Below are positions 8,990 through 16,944 of a stretch of 64,000 bases of DNA, piece by piece. Below the pieces are notes generated by a model, which searched no databases, was not told the origin of the DNA, and was given only the letters and a program-made list of their open reading frames with translations. How positions within the stretch are numbered: position 1 is the stretch's first letter; each line of letters begins with the position of its first letter. The stretch comes from Bacteroidota bacterium (GTDB lineage Bacteria > Bacteroidota > Bacteroidia > Sphingobacteriales > Sphingobacteriaceae): positions 62,001 to 126,000 of the forward strand of contig JAMFRP010000026.1 in assembly GCA_026224775.1 (NCBI GenBank), in the 5' to 3' direction. Both the position numbers and the translations under genes were made by a program.

Positions 8990-9694
8990 ATGAATATTCT
9001 CATTATTATCCCATGTTTTAATGAACAAGCATCATTACCCCGGTTAATATCAGACCTGGGGAACTTAAAGCTTCCCGAAAAATATAATGTGAGTGTGTGC
9101 GTAGTGAACGACTGCTCAACTGATGATACCAAACAAGTTGCTAAAAAGCTGGATGTTATATTAATTGATCTCCCTGTTAATTTAGGGATTGGCGGTGCGG
9201 TACAAAGTGGACTTAAGTATGCGTTGCTAAATAATTACGATCTGGCAGTACAAATGGATGGCGACGGGCAGCATCCACCTGCGGAATTACAAAAGATGAT
9301 AGCCTGCTATGAAGAAACAGGAGCCAGTTTAATAATTGGTTCACGTTTTATTGTAAAGGAAGGGTTTCAGTCATCATTTTTACGCCGTTTAGGTATTACC
9401 TATTTCCATTGGTTAAATAAATTTTTTACCGGCAAAAGTATTTACGATAGTACCTCGGGTTTTAGGCTATTTGATAAAAAAGCTATACAATTAGGTGCAC
9501 GTTATTACCCGGATGATTATCCTGAGCCGGAATCACTAGTGTTCTTTTCTAAAGCGGGTTTAGCTATAAAGGAAACGCCGGTTGTGATGGTGCATAGAAA
9601 CGGTGGGCAATCATCCATCAGAAGCTTTACCTCTTTTTACTATTGCGTGAAAGTTACTTTAGCTATGTTTTTTTCGTTTATCCGTAAGCCATAA
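8990..9694 (+). CDS. GT2 glycosyltransferase (polyprenyl-phosphate sugar synthase-like)
   Basis: The GT-A fold is clear: ILIIIPCFNEQASLPRLI at the start, VVNDCSTDDT, then the metal-binding VQMDGDGQHPP (about residues 84-94) and an acceptor loop STSGFRLFD. It resembles dolichol/undecaprenyl-phosphate sugar transferases but lacks the C-terminal membrane helices of the longer forms (about 235 aa). An in-frame GTG lies at 8930; I placed the start at the second of two tandem ATGs (8987 or 8990), just before the GT2 strand. It sits 4 bp ahead of a DUF2304 membrane gene, a pair frequently seen in polysaccharide loci, where the small protein may anchor the enzyme. Confidence 0.85.
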   Translation: MNILIIIPCFNEQASLPRLISDLGNLKLPEKYNVSVCVVNDCSTDDTKQVAKKLDVILIDLPVNLGIGGAVQSGLKYALLNNYDLAVQMDGDGQHPPAELQKMIACYEETGASLIIGSRFIVKEGFQSSFLRRLGITYFHWLNKFFTGKSIYDSTSGFRLFDKKAIQLGARYYPDDYPEPESLVFFSKAGLAIKETPVVMVHRNGGQSSIRSFTSFYYCVKVTLAMFFSFIRKP

Positions 9695-9698
9695 TATT

Positions 9699-10058
9699 AT
9701 GTTACGAATTCAAATCATTACCATAATTGCCAGTGTGGCATTTTTGTTCCTGGTATTTCGCATGGTTGTTAAAGGGCGACTGCGTGAAGAATATTCCATC
9801 ATCTGGTTATTATTTACCGGTATATTGGTTACTTTTTCTTTTTGGGAGAAGGGGTTGTTATTGGTGTCGAACCTTTTCGGTGTTTATTTGCCAGCTAACC
9901 TGGTTTTTACCATATCTATATTTATCGCTTTGGTTTACCTGTTGCATTTAAGCGTTGTAGCATCAAAACTGCAAAAACAAAATAAACTTCTTGCCCAGGA
10001 AATGGCGCTGATGAAAATTGAAATAGAGAAACTGAAGGAAGAAATAAAACCCGAATAA
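9699..10058 (+). CDS. DUF2304 family membrane protein
   Basis: This 119-residue protein has three hydrophobic segments (about residues 3-21, 33-52 and 65-86), followed by a charged coiled-coil-like tail (88-119) with heptad-like QKQNKLLAQEMALMKIEIEKL. A conserved LREEYSIIWLL motif lies between the first two helices and matches DUF2304. The family is known mainly from its neighbourhood beside GT2 enzymes and its molecular role is unproven. It starts 4 bp after the GT2 gene and is followed by a palindromic, T-rich hairpin that probably ends the transcript. Confidence 0.8.
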   Translation: MLRIQIITIIASVAFLFLVFRMVVKGRLREEYSIIWLLFTGILVTFSFWEKGLLLVSNLFGVYLPANLVFTISIFIALVYLLHLSVVASKLQKQNKLLAQEMALMKIEIEKLKEEIKPE

Positions 10059-10060
10059 AG

Positions 10061-10158
10061 CTGCCCCACCCAACCCTCCCCGGAAGGGAGGGCTTTGAAT
10101 TTTTTTATTAAAACTAATGATGAAAAGTCTCCCCTGCCGGGGGAGATTTAGAGGAGGC
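10061..10158. repeat. Paired GC-rich palindromes (CCCTCCCC family)
   Basis: Two short hairpins, 10074-10092 and 10128-10146, lie in the gap between the convergent DUF2304 and DMT genes, separated by AT-rich sequence. The flanking words (CTGCCCCACCC before, GAGGAGGC after) are mutually inverted in spirit, so the block looks like one composite inverted repeat. Related hairpins are at 31331-31353 and 42744-42760. Confidence 0.55.
10074..10106 (+). terminator. Hairpin with T-tract after the DUF2304 gene
   Basis: A CCCTCC/GGAGGG hairpin (10074-10092) is followed by a T-run at 10099-10106, the layout of an intrinsic terminator. A second hairpin (10128-10146, TCTCCC/GGGAGA) follows. Both belong to a GC-rich palindrome type also seen at 31331 and 42744, so termination may be a side role of a repeat element. 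Confidence 0.5.
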
Positions 10159-10584
10159 TTACTTATTCAGCATAATAAATATACCCATCAAAACTATAAA
10201 GGCGCCTATTGCCTGTTTAATGTTTAAGCTCTCCTTTAAAAAGTAGTGATTCGCTATTAAAATGAATATAATAGAGGTTAGGGTAATGATGACCGATAGC
10301 GTAGTAGCAATATCCGACAAATAAGGGATCTTAAGCAGCGTACTGTTGATCAAAATAAACGAGATTCTTGATAGTATAGCCAAACTCATAGATAGAATAA
10401 ACCGCCAGTTAAATACCAGCGAAATGATATTTTTAAACTGAAACAGGTTACCGGATATTAAACTCCGTTGCCCCAAAAGAACAATGGAAAAAGCAGTGGC
10501 CAGGCAATAAATAATTACCAGCGCAAAAGTTAAGGCTATCATATTTGATGATGTTTTATCGGGTTTGGTTAATTTATATTTCAC
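10159..10584 (-). CDS. Small four-helix DMT/EamA-type membrane protein
   Basis: This 141-residue protein has four hydrophobic segments (about residues 15-37, 58-77, 85-108 and 117-139). The end, HYFLKESLNIKQAIGAFIVLMGIFIM, is the classic last helix pair of EamA/small-multidrug-resistance-type carriers, where an ExxxxxQxxG pattern is common. The start is GTG within a GTGA overlap with the upstream GT2 gene, so the two are translationally coupled. By analogy with ArnE/F-like proteins in lipid-sugar modification it could flip an undecaprenyl-linked sugar, but that is inference from context. Confidence 0.65.
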   Translation of the reverse strand: MKYKLTKPDKTSSNMIALTFALVIIYCLATAFSIVLLGQRSLISGNLFQFKNIISLVFNWRFILSMSLAILSRISFILINSTLLKIPYLSDIATTLSVIITLTSIIFILIANHYFLKESLNIKQAIGAFIVLMGIFIMLNK

Positions 10585-11363
10585 AGGTCGGCTTTTAGTT
10601 TATTATTGGCATAGCCTAATGTGTATATCCACGAAAATACGCGGGCAATTTTATCGCCCCATATCAATTTAAACATTTGTAATTCCTCCTGCCTGCGTTT
10701 TCCTTCGGATAATTTAAGTGTAGTTTCCGATTCGGCATGTATACGGTGTTTCATTAGCTTTTGGTTGATGAAACAAAATGAGCCATGCTTTTTGGCCAGC
10801 TGATACCAGGCAAACCAATCCAGGGCAACAGTAAACTCCGGTGAGAATCTGAAATTACCCAATGCATCCAGGTTAAACGATACTGAAGGACAGCATATCG
10901 GATCGCCAAATATTAAAATTGATTTTTTTAGTGAGGTACTGCATATGTTTTTTTTGAAAATGAACGGAAACAAGAATGCTCTTTTAACAAAGCTGTTTAG
11001 GTTTGATTTTCTAGTTTTTCCATCAACCAAGTCTTCATAATCGGTAAAGGCGATGAGGGTATCACTATTTGCTGATTTGAGCAATTCATTAGTAAAATCA
11101 GGCTCGTAAATATCATCCTGATGGGCGATAGTTGCCCATTTGGTTGATGCTTTTGATAAGGCAAAATTCCAGTCGTTAGCTATACCGCCGTTATCGTTCA
11201 CAAAATAAGGGAAACCATATTTTTCGGCTACCTGTTTTGAAAAATCAGTAGGGGTAGAGGTGGTTAGTATAATGGTGCTTTTAACCGTTTGATTAAGCAA
11301 GCTTTGGATGCATTGTTCCAGGTAAGGGGATTGTTTGTAAACGGGTATTACAAATGTATGCAT
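10581..11363 (-). CDS. GT2 family glycosyltransferase
   Basis: This is a 260-residue GT-A enzyme. It begins HTFVIPVYKQSPYLEQCIQSLL and has a WATIAHQDDIYEPDF motif (about residues 72-86), the metal and nucleotide-sugar site in which the common DDD/DxD appears as HQDD. The later ALDWFAWYQLAKKHG is typical of the acceptor half. I start at ATG 11363, because the codon at 11366 is TTG. The gene is coupled to the small DMT protein downstream. The sugar is unknown; it probably extends a lipid-linked glycan or teichuronic-like polymer. Confidence 0.82.
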   Translation of the reverse strand: MHTFVIPVYKQSPYLEQCIQSLLNQTVKSTIILTTSTPTDFSKQVAEKYGFPYFVNDNGGIANDWNFALSKASTKWATIAHQDDIYEPDFTNELLKSANSDTLIAFTDYEDLVDGKTRKSNLNSFVKRAFLFPFIFKKNICSTSLKKSILIFGDPICCPSVSFNLDALGNFRFSPEFTVALDWFAWYQLAKKHGSFCFINQKLMKHRIHAESETTLKLSEGKRRQEELQMFKLIWGDKIARVFSWIYTLGYANNKLKADL

Positions 11364-11504
11364 CAATTACTAACGTTTATTATATGAGGGTTTGTAGAGT
11401 AAAAGTAAGTACAAATTGATAATAATACTCACGCCATGTTAAGAAACTGTTTAAAAATAAAACTATCGACCACAAGCTGAATTAACAAGGTTCACTCTAC
11501 ATCA

Positions 11505-11585
11505 TGTCATTGCGAGGAACGAAGCAATCGCACGTAGAAAAGCCGTCCTGCACAGTTCGCGATTGCTTCGTTCCTCGCAATGACA
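11505..11585. repeat. Palindromic repeat, CATTGCGAG family, copy 1
   Basis: Two perfectly complementary 27-bp arms (11505-11531 and 11559-11585) flank a 27-nt spacer. The outer ends read TGTCATTGCGAGG. It lies just downstream of the phosphopantetheinyl transferase gene. Similar arms occur at 15874 and 18108. Confidence 0.85.
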
Positions 11586-11594
11586 TAGGTTTAA

Positions 11595-12254
11595 CTAAAC
11601 AGGGAGTTGAAAAGAGTAAGCTACAAATTCTTGGTGATGTGATAACGAAACAGGTATAGGTAGCCTTATATTATCTTTTAATATAATAGGGATGCCAGGC
11701 AGGTTTTTCCCTATGCTGATATTGCTATTATCTTTTAAATTAGCTATCAAAAAAGCCCTTACTTCAGCCGATTGGATGGCTACCTCGCTGCTATCAATCT
11801 GCTTTACTCCCCAATGTGTATGGCTGAAATCCTCAGCGCCGTTAACTACTGTAGAGATAAATTCATTGTAGATTAAAGAGTTTGAGTATAATACATAATC
11901 CCCAAATGGGATGATGGATTTGATGGTTTCGATGTTATCAAAGCCAATACCTGTTAACTCTTTAATATTAAAAGCTTGTATTTTGAAACTGGCAGGTATT
12001 TGTAACTGCGTTACCTCGAATTTAACCGGAGTGAAAATGATTTCAGGGTTAATTCTTTGCAGATATTTAAATACCGATTCTTTTATTGACCATAATAGCC
12101 AAACAAAAAATTCAAATGGGATAGTTGCGAAATATGGCTCTTGGTGAAGCGCGGTTTCGGTAGGGGTAAGTATTTTTGAATAAAAGTTTGGTTGTTTTGT
12201 GCGGGTAACATTTATAGCATTTAATGATACGATATCGTTACCCGTACTCAGCAT
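11595..12254 (-). CDS. 4'-phosphopantetheinyl transferase family protein
   Basis: The protein has the two signature blocks of the Sfp/AcpS superfamily. GNDIV near the start (Asp at residue 7) and WSIKESVFKYLQR (about residues 55-67) supply the metal- and CoA-binding acidic residues and the lysine. It would convert apo-ACP to holo-ACP by adding 4'-phosphopantetheine, for the two carrier proteins in this cluster. I chose ATG 12254 (219 aa), which overlaps the stop of the ACP gene by one base (TAATG). A longer reading from 12296 would run into the ACP gene and put 14 unlikely residues before GND. Confidence 0.82.
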   Translation of the reverse strand: MLSTGNDIVSLNAINVTRTKQPNFYSKILTPTETALHQEPYFATIPFEFFVWLLWSIKESVFKYLQRINPEIIFTPVKFEVTQLQIPASFKIQAFNIKELTGIGFDNIETIKSIIPFGDYVLYSNSLIYNEFISTVVNGAEDFSHTHWGVKQIDSSEVAIQSAEVRAFLIANLKDNSNISIGKNLPGIPIILKDNIRLPIPVSLSHHQEFVAYSFQLPV

Positions 12255-12511
12255 TATTGTTTTTGGCCTATTTTTTCGCTTATCACATCGATGCATGAGC
12301 CAACGTTCATCATTTTATCGGCTTCATCATAATCAATCTCAATATCGTATTTAGCTTCGGCATCTATAATAATATCAACCAGGTTGGCTGAGTTTATCTT
12401 GAGGTCTTTTAACAGGTCAGTGTCTTCATTGATTTGGGCCAGCATCTCTTTGTTCGTAGTGTAAGGTGATATCACCTTTTTCAGTTCATTTAAAATCTCT
12501 TGTCTGGTCAT
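12254..12511 (-). CDS. Acyl carrier protein 1
   Basis: This is an 85-residue acidic helical protein. The phosphopantetheine-bearing serine is most likely Ser41 in LLKDLKINSANLVDIII. The usual DSL is NSA here, which is divergent but seen in aryl polyene-type ACPs. A second helix carries YDIEIDYDEADKMM. The gene lies between a ketosynthase (3 bp upstream) and the phosphopantetheinyl transferase (1-bp overlap). It probably carries the growing polyene chain. Confidence 0.82.
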   Translation of the reverse strand: MTRQEILNELKKVISPYTTNKEMLAQINEDTDLLKDLKINSANLVDIIIDAEAKYDIEIDYDEADKMMNVGSCIDVISEKIGQKQ

Positions 12512-12514
12512 TAT

Positions 12515-13783
12515 TTAGTTAAATTTTGAAAGTATTAAACAGGAATTCACATCCCCAAAGCCAAAATTCGCTTTCGCTACAATATTAACTTCTTTTTTTA
12601 TCATTTTAACAGGCAAACTATCAACGCTTACCAATTTTGTTATTTCGGGGTTTGGGTCATCCAGATTTATGTTTGGATGAACAAAGCCGTGTACTATCTG
12701 CAATATAGATGCCACAGTTTCAATTGATCCGGCTGCGCTAAGGCTATGGCCGATCATTGACTTGAGGGAATTGGTAATTGGGAAATTATCTCCCCGTCTG
12801 TCCAGCGCATCGCACCAATATTGTATTTCCTGCCTGTCGGCGTTGGTAGCGGTTAAATGCCCGCTGATTAAATCGATTTGATTTGGGTGGATGTTTGAGC
12901 TCACCAATGATTCATTGATACATCTTAATACACCTGCCGGGCTTGCAGCCGTCATCGTACCCCCTAAACGCTGCCCGCCTGAGTTGGTCGATCCACCCAA
13001 AACCTCAGCATAAATTTTAGCACCACGTGCCAACGCGAAATCCAGATCCTCCAAAACCAAAGCGCCAGCCCCTGAACCGGGTATAAAACCACCGGCAGTT
13101 GCGCTCATGGGCCTTGATGCCTTTTCAGGATGATCATTAAACTTACGTGATAGTACCCGCATGGAATCAAAAGCTCCGAAAACATAGGTATCTACATGCT
13201 CGGCGCTGCCAACTAGCATGCGTTTGGCATAGCCGTGTTTAATATATTCATAACCCATTAAAATAGCCTGAGTGCCGGTTGCGCAGGCGGCAGAGTTGGT
13301 GAGCACCTTGTTCCCGAAGCCTAAGCGACCGGATATATAGGATGTTACACCGCTATTCATGGCTTGCTCAACCACACGTGAGCCTAGTTTTTTAACTTCT
13401 TTGTTATCAACGCGATTAATTACGTTCTTCATAGCCTCGGTATCGGCAATGCTATTGCCAAATACACAGCCGGTTTCCCAGCGGGGCTCCTCGGTTTCAT
13501 AATCCATGCCTGAATCTTTCCAGGCATCAAGTGCAGCCATCAGTCCGTAGGCTATATTAGTGCCTTTTAAGCCGTGTAAAGTAACTTCGGATACATAATT
13601 GGTAAGGCTGTCCCATTTAAAATCGGGCATGCCTGCCACCTGGCAGCTGAATTTAAGCTCATGGTAATGCGGCATAAACTTTATGCCTGATATGCCATTT
13701 TGTATAGCATGCAGAAAAGCAGGTATGCCTATACCATTGGGTGAAACCACCCCCATACCCGTTACCACCACACGATTACCCAT
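12515..13783 (-). CDS. Beta-ketoacyl-ACP synthase (FabF-like, aryl polyene type)
   Basis: This 422-residue thiolase-fold condensing enzyme has an intact Cys-His-His triad: Cys167 in NSAACATGTQ, His309 in ISGHLTATNAD and His346 in SMIGHSLSAAG. The second motif is HLT instead of the usual HGT, a mild departure. It should elongate an acyl-ACP with malonyl-ACP in the cytoplasm. Its start overlaps the dehydratase gene by 8 bp, and it is 3 bp from the ACP gene, so ketosynthase and ACP are made together. It is one of three catalytically complete ketosynthases in the cluster. Confidence 0.88.
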   Translation of the reverse strand: MGNRVVVTGMGVVSPNGIGIPAFLHAIQNGISGIKFMPHYHELKFSCQVAGMPDFKWDSLTNYVSEVTLHGLKGTNIAYGLMAALDAWKDSGMDYETEEPRWETGCVFGNSIADTEAMKNVINRVDNKEVKKLGSRVVEQAMNSGVTSYISGRLGFGNKVLTNSAACATGTQAILMGYEYIKHGYAKRMLVGSAEHVDTYVFGAFDSMRVLSRKFNDHPEKASRPMSATAGGFIPGSGAGALVLEDLDFALARGAKIYAEVLGGSTNSGGQRLGGTMTAASPAGVLRCINESLVSSNIHPNQIDLISGHLTATNADRQEIQYWCDALDRRGDNFPITNSLKSMIGHSLSAAGSIETVASILQIVHGFVHPNINLDDPNPEITKLVSVDSLPVKMIKKEVNIVAKANFGFGDVNSCLILSKFN

Positions 13784-14240
13784 TTTTTACAGCTATCTTT
13801 TTTATAATGCCTGCAAAAGTGCCGCTGGCAATCAGTTCTTTATCACTATCCAGCATTTCAACATGGCATTTCAATTTACCAAAACGAAAATATTGCTTTT
13901 TTGATATTACGGTAACCTTTTCACCCGGCAATACCATTTTGTAGAACGATACATCAGTAGAGGTAAGCAGTGGATACAAAGAATCATCATCCATAAAATT
14001 GAAATCAGTTTCCTTCAACACTAAAAATATGCCTAGTACTACCAGACCAATCTGCGCCATAATTTCGGTAACAATAACGCCTGGAGTAACCGGATTGCCC
14101 GCAAAATGATCCTCGTAAAAAAAAGCGTCCTCTTTTAAAGTGTATTCGCCGCGAACTTCGTCCTCGCTCAATAACAATATGTTATCAACAAAACGGAATG
14201 AGGATTTATAGGGTAAATGACTTAATATATGGTTATTCAT
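13776..14240 (-). CDS. FabZ-like 3-hydroxyacyl-ACP dehydratase
   Basis: This is a hotdog-fold protein of about 154 residues. EDHFAGNPVTPGVIVTEIMAQ (about residues 44-64) matches the FabZ/FabA motif HFPGxPxxPGVxxxExxxQ, with the catalytic histidine and glutamate kept. PYKSSFRFVDNI is the usual opening. The start is ATG 14240; the longer frame begins with TTG and an unconvincing arginine-rich leader that overlaps the SDR gene. It probably dehydrates each 3-hydroxyacyl intermediate to give the conjugated double bonds. No second dehydratase was seen in the window. Confidence 0.85.
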   Translation of the reverse strand: MNNHILSHLPYKSSFRFVDNILLLSEDEVRGEYTLKEDAFFYEDHFAGNPVTPGVIVTEIMAQIGLVVLGIFLVLKETDFNFMDDDSLYPLLTSTDVSFYKMVLPGEKVTVISKKQYFRFGKLKCHVEMLDSDKELIASGTFAGIIKKIAVKNG

Positions 14241-14257
14241 GTAATATGCTCTAAATT

Positions 14258-15076
14258 TTAACGACAGTGTTCTCCGCCATCTACGTGAATGATCGCTCCG
14301 TTTATCCAAAACGACTCATCAGTACACAGCAGGTAGATAACACCGGCAACGTCTTCCGGTTTTGTAATTCTGCCAAGCGGGTTACGCTTAATGCCCGCTT
14401 TAATTAATTTATCGCTGCCCGGTATCTTTTTTAGTGATGCGGTTTCGGTTACACCGGCCTGTATCACATTTGTTTTTAAGCCGTAAGCACTAAATTCCAC
14501 TGCCATATATTTCGCCAAACTCTCTAATGACGCTTTCGCGATGGAAACAGCTGCATAGCCTTCCCAATATTTATGCGCGCCTTCGCTGGTAAGGCCAATT
14601 ATACGTCCATCGGCGTTAAACAGTTCGGCTTTTAATAAATCTCGTGTCCAATCCAGCAAACTATTCGACATAGCGTAGGTAGTCATCTGTATATCTTCGA
14701 TGGAAAGCTCATTGTAAGCTTCATCCTCAACCGTACCGTTTTCAATGGTTAATGGCTTTAAATTCCCCCGGGCGATACTGTGCAATAACAGTTTTACGCT
14801 GTGTTCTTCGGCTATCTCGGCAAATTGCTGAATGAAAGCTGTACGGCTTACCGTATCAAGCGCGTTAATGTTGTGGGGAAGAATAGTTATCCCATTCTCT
14901 TCAGCTATTTGTGTGAATTTAGTTTTGAGTATTTTTTCGGCACCGGCAATTTCGCGGTAGAGTACGGCTACATTCATGCCATGTTTGGCCAGTTTTTCAA
15001 TAGCAGCAAACCCAAATCCGCTCGATCCTCCCAAAATAACTGCCCATAAACCCGAGAATTGTAGTTTTTTATCCAT
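14258..15076 (-). CDS. SDR oxidoreductase (FabL/FabI-like) of the pigment cluster
   Basis: This 272-residue Rossmann protein has GGSSGFG (about residues 17-23) as the nucleotide loop and a YAAVSIAKAS active site with Tyr-x6-Lys spacing, as in the FabL and FabI enoyl reductases. The end ITKPEDVAGVIYLLCTDESFWINGAIIHVDGG is typical of that group. It is the only reductase visible in the cluster. Polyene chains need ketoreduction and dehydration but no enoyl reduction, so it may act as the ketoreductase or may make a saturated precursor for the resorcinol. ATG at 15076 is preferred over TTG at 15079. It is the first gene of the leftward unit. Confidence 0.8.
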   Translation of the reverse strand: MDKKLQFSGLWAVILGGSSGFGFAAIEKLAKHGMNVAVLYREIAGAEKILKTKFTQIAEENGITILPHNINALDTVSRTAFIQQFAEIAEEHSVKLLLHSIARGNLKPLTIENGTVEDEAYNELSIEDIQMTTYAMSNSLLDWTRDLLKAELFNADGRIIGLTSEGAHKYWEGYAAVSIAKASLESLAKYMAVEFSAYGLKTNVIQAGVTETASLKKIPGSDKLIKAGIKRNPLGRITKPEDVAGVIYLLCTDESFWINGAIIHVDGGEHCR

Positions 15077-15196
15077 CAAATCGCCTTTAAACTATTGTAG
15101 CCATAAACTGTCTTATGTTAATGCCGGGGCCAATCATCAACAAATAAAAAATTGAAGCCCCAAAGTAAGTGAAAGTAAATTAAATTTAACAGATGG

Positions 15197-15204
15197 CAAA
15201 TATA
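15197..15204 (-). promoter_or_regulatory. Candidate Bacteroidota -7 box (TATATTTG)
   Basis: Read on the minus strand, this octamer matches the TAnnTTTG -7 element of the Bacteroidota housekeeping sigma factor, about 120 bp upstream of the SDR start. No convincing -33 TTG lies at the right spacing, so this is a weak call. Confidence 0.25.
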
Positions 15205-15303
15205 TAATGTAACAAAACTTGTTATATAGTGTTACACAGCCGTTAACCTAATTATATAAAATTGTATAATACAGGTATAATTGCCAAAGCATTTATATTT
15301 ATT

Positions 15304-15822
15304 ATGTTTGAGAAAATGGGAAAAGTAAAATTTAAAATATTATTAGTTTTAAGCATACTGCTTTTGTCGGGATTGATGCAGAGAAGCATTGCCCAGCAGA
15401 GGCTTAGGTTTGATAAGGGGCAATTCTATAGTGTAATGTCGAATGGTGATATTAATGCCATCGACGACGAGCTGATTGTAGTAACAAACTATGCAACCAC
15501 TAACAAAGAAGGTTATGAAGGCGCACTACTCTTGAAAAAAGCAAGCTTAATTAGCGGGCCCCGAAAAAAGCTCGACCTTTTTAAAGCGGGCCGTATAAAG
15601 TTGGAAACAGCTATAATAAATAATCCTGATAACATAGAGAATCATTTTTTAAGGCTTGCTATTGAGGAACATGCGCCTAAAATTGTAAAGTATCATGCAG
15701 ATATTGAAGCTGATAAAGCAATTGTAAAACGGGAGTTCAAAAATTTGTCGCCAGTGGTGCAGCACGCGATATTGGATTACTGCAAAAATTCTAAAGCATT
15801 ACACGCAGAGGATTTTTCATAG
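15304..15822 (+). CDS. Hypothetical exported protein at the head of the dar unit
   Basis: The protein starts with a clear signal peptide, KFKILLVLSILLLSGLMQ, with probable cleavage after SIAQ. A helical mature domain of about 140 residues follows, with no motif I recognise. ATG at 15304 or 15316 is more likely than the TTG at 15262. The C-terminal half (KIVKYHADIEADKAIVKREF) is charged. It lies upstream of DarA, separated by a palindromic repeat, so it may be co-transcribed. A periplasmic or outer-membrane pigment-handling role is only an inference from position. Confidence 0.6.
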   Translation: MFEKMGKVKFKILLVLSILLLSGLMQRSIAQQRLRFDKGQFYSVMSNGDINAIDDELIVVTNYATTNKEGYEGALLLKKASLISGPRKKLDLFKAGRIKLETAIINNPDNIENHFLRLAIEEHAPKIVKYHADIEADKAIVKREFKNLSPVVQHAILDYCKNSKALHAEDFS

Positions 15823-15873
15823 TTCCATGGATGATTTAGTAATTTAATATTTATACATCAAAATAAAATAAAG

Positions 15874-15970
15874 CGTCATTGCGAGGTACGAAGCAATCTC
15901 TACATAGGCAGATCGGACTTTCATGTTTACTCTTTATAGTATAGAGATTGCTTCGTACCTCGCAATGACG
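15874..15970. repeat. Palindromic repeat, CATTGCGAG family, copy 2
   Basis: Perfect 29-bp complementary arms (15874-15902 and 15942-15970) flank a 39-nt spacer. It sits between the exported-protein gene and DarA on the same strand, so any transcript through it would form a long hairpin. Confidence 0.85.
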
Positions 15971-16012
15971 ATAGTTTATAATTTTAAACATTCTTAAAAA
16001 AATAGTTTATTA

Positions 16013-16020
16013 TACCTTTG
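16013..16020 (+). promoter_or_regulatory. Candidate -7 box (TACCTTTG) before DarA
   Basis: The octamer fits TAnnTTTG exactly and lies 7 bp before the DarA ATG, so transcription from it would give an almost leaderless mRNA. A -33 TTG is not present; the nearest match is TTC around 15991. Chance occurrence cannot be excluded. Confidence 0.3.
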
Positions 16021-16026
16021 TTGGGA

Positions 16027-16929
16027 ATGGATAAAAAGATCTTAGCTATATACTACACGCAGTCGGGCCAGATGGGGGAGATCATTGATTCATTTACCGC
16101 ACCGCTTGTTGATGCCGGTAATTCAGTGGAAAAAGTGGTTGTGAAAACGGTTAAAGACTACAATTTCCCGTGGACAGGCAGCAGCTTTTTCTCGGTAATG
16201 CCATCCTGTGTGTTGAGTATACCAACCCCGCTGCATCCTTTGAATTTCAAGGAAGAGAAATACGATCTGATCATTTTAGGGTATCAGCCGTGGTTTTTAT
16301 CGCCGAGCATCCCAACAAATTCTTTATTGCAGGATGAAGGCTTTAAAGCTCTGTTAAAAGATACACCGGTGGTTACCATCAGCGCGGCACGTAATATGTG
16401 GATAAATGCCTATGTACGTGTTCGCAACTCACTAAAAGAGGCGGGGGCAAAACTGGTTGGTAATGTGGCTTTAGTTGATAAGCACCCCAATGTGGTAAGC
16501 TTTGTTACCATTTTTTACTGGATGTTATCCGGCAAAAAGGAACGTTACTTAAACATATTCCCAAAACCGGGTGTTGCTGAGGAAGATATAACCAATACCA
16601 AAGCTTATGGTGAAACCGTTGCAAGGCATTTGGAGTATAACAGCCTTGATAGCTTGCAGGATGAATTGATTGAACAAAAAGCGGTTGTAATAAAATATCC
16701 GTTGATGTTTACCGAAGCCAGGGCAAAACCCATCTTCGCGGCTTGGGCAAAGATCATTTCAAAACGTAAAAACCAATTGCCGTGGGCAGCTGCGTTTAAA
16801 TATTATCTTTTTATCGCGTTGTTTTTAGGTGCGCCTGTTTTGCTTACATTAGATGCTGTTTTTCTGAAGCCTTTTTCGAGCGGACGAATCAGGGCTAAAA
16901 AATTAAAATATTTACAAGTAAATAATTGA
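16027..16929 (+). CDS. darA: DarA, flavodoxin-like dialkylresorcinol-forming enzyme
   Basis: This is a 300-residue protein. It opens KKILAIYYTQSGQMGEI, a flavodoxin-type FMN phosphate loop (TQSGQ), and continues with YDLIILGYQPWFLSPSIP. A hydrophobic segment near the C-terminus (FKYYLFIALFLGAPVLLTL, about residues 258-276) may attach it to the membrane. The pattern and the DarB gene 15 bp downstream match DarA of dialkylresorcinol and flexirubin clusters, proposed to aromatise the cyclohexanedione made by DarB. I start at ATG 16027; the TTG codons at 16018 and 16021 are less likely. Confidence 0.85.
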   Translation: MDKKILAIYYTQSGQMGEIIDSFTAPLVDAGNSVEKVVVKTVKDYNFPWTGSSFFSVMPSCVLSIPTPLHPLNFKEEKYDLIILGYQPWFLSPSIPTNSLLQDEGFKALLKDTPVVTISAARNMWINAYVRVRNSLKEAGAKLVGNVALVDKHPNVVSFVTIFYWMLSGKKERYLNIFPKPGVAEEDITNTKAYGETVARHLEYNSLDSLQDELIEQKAVVIKYPLMFTEARAKPIFAAWAKIISKRKNQLPWAAAFKYYLFIALFLGAPVLLTLDAVFLKPFSSGRIRAKKLKYLQVNN

Positions 16930-16944
16930 TACTAATAATATAAT

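Noticed and set aside
12255..12296. Longer phosphopantetheinyl transferase start at 12296
   Set aside because: It would overlap the ACP gene by 43 bp; the TAATG start at 12254 is a normal coupling site.
16018..16026. TTG starts for DarA
   Set aside because: ATG at 16027 gives the proper flavodoxin-like opening MDKKILAIYYTQSG.
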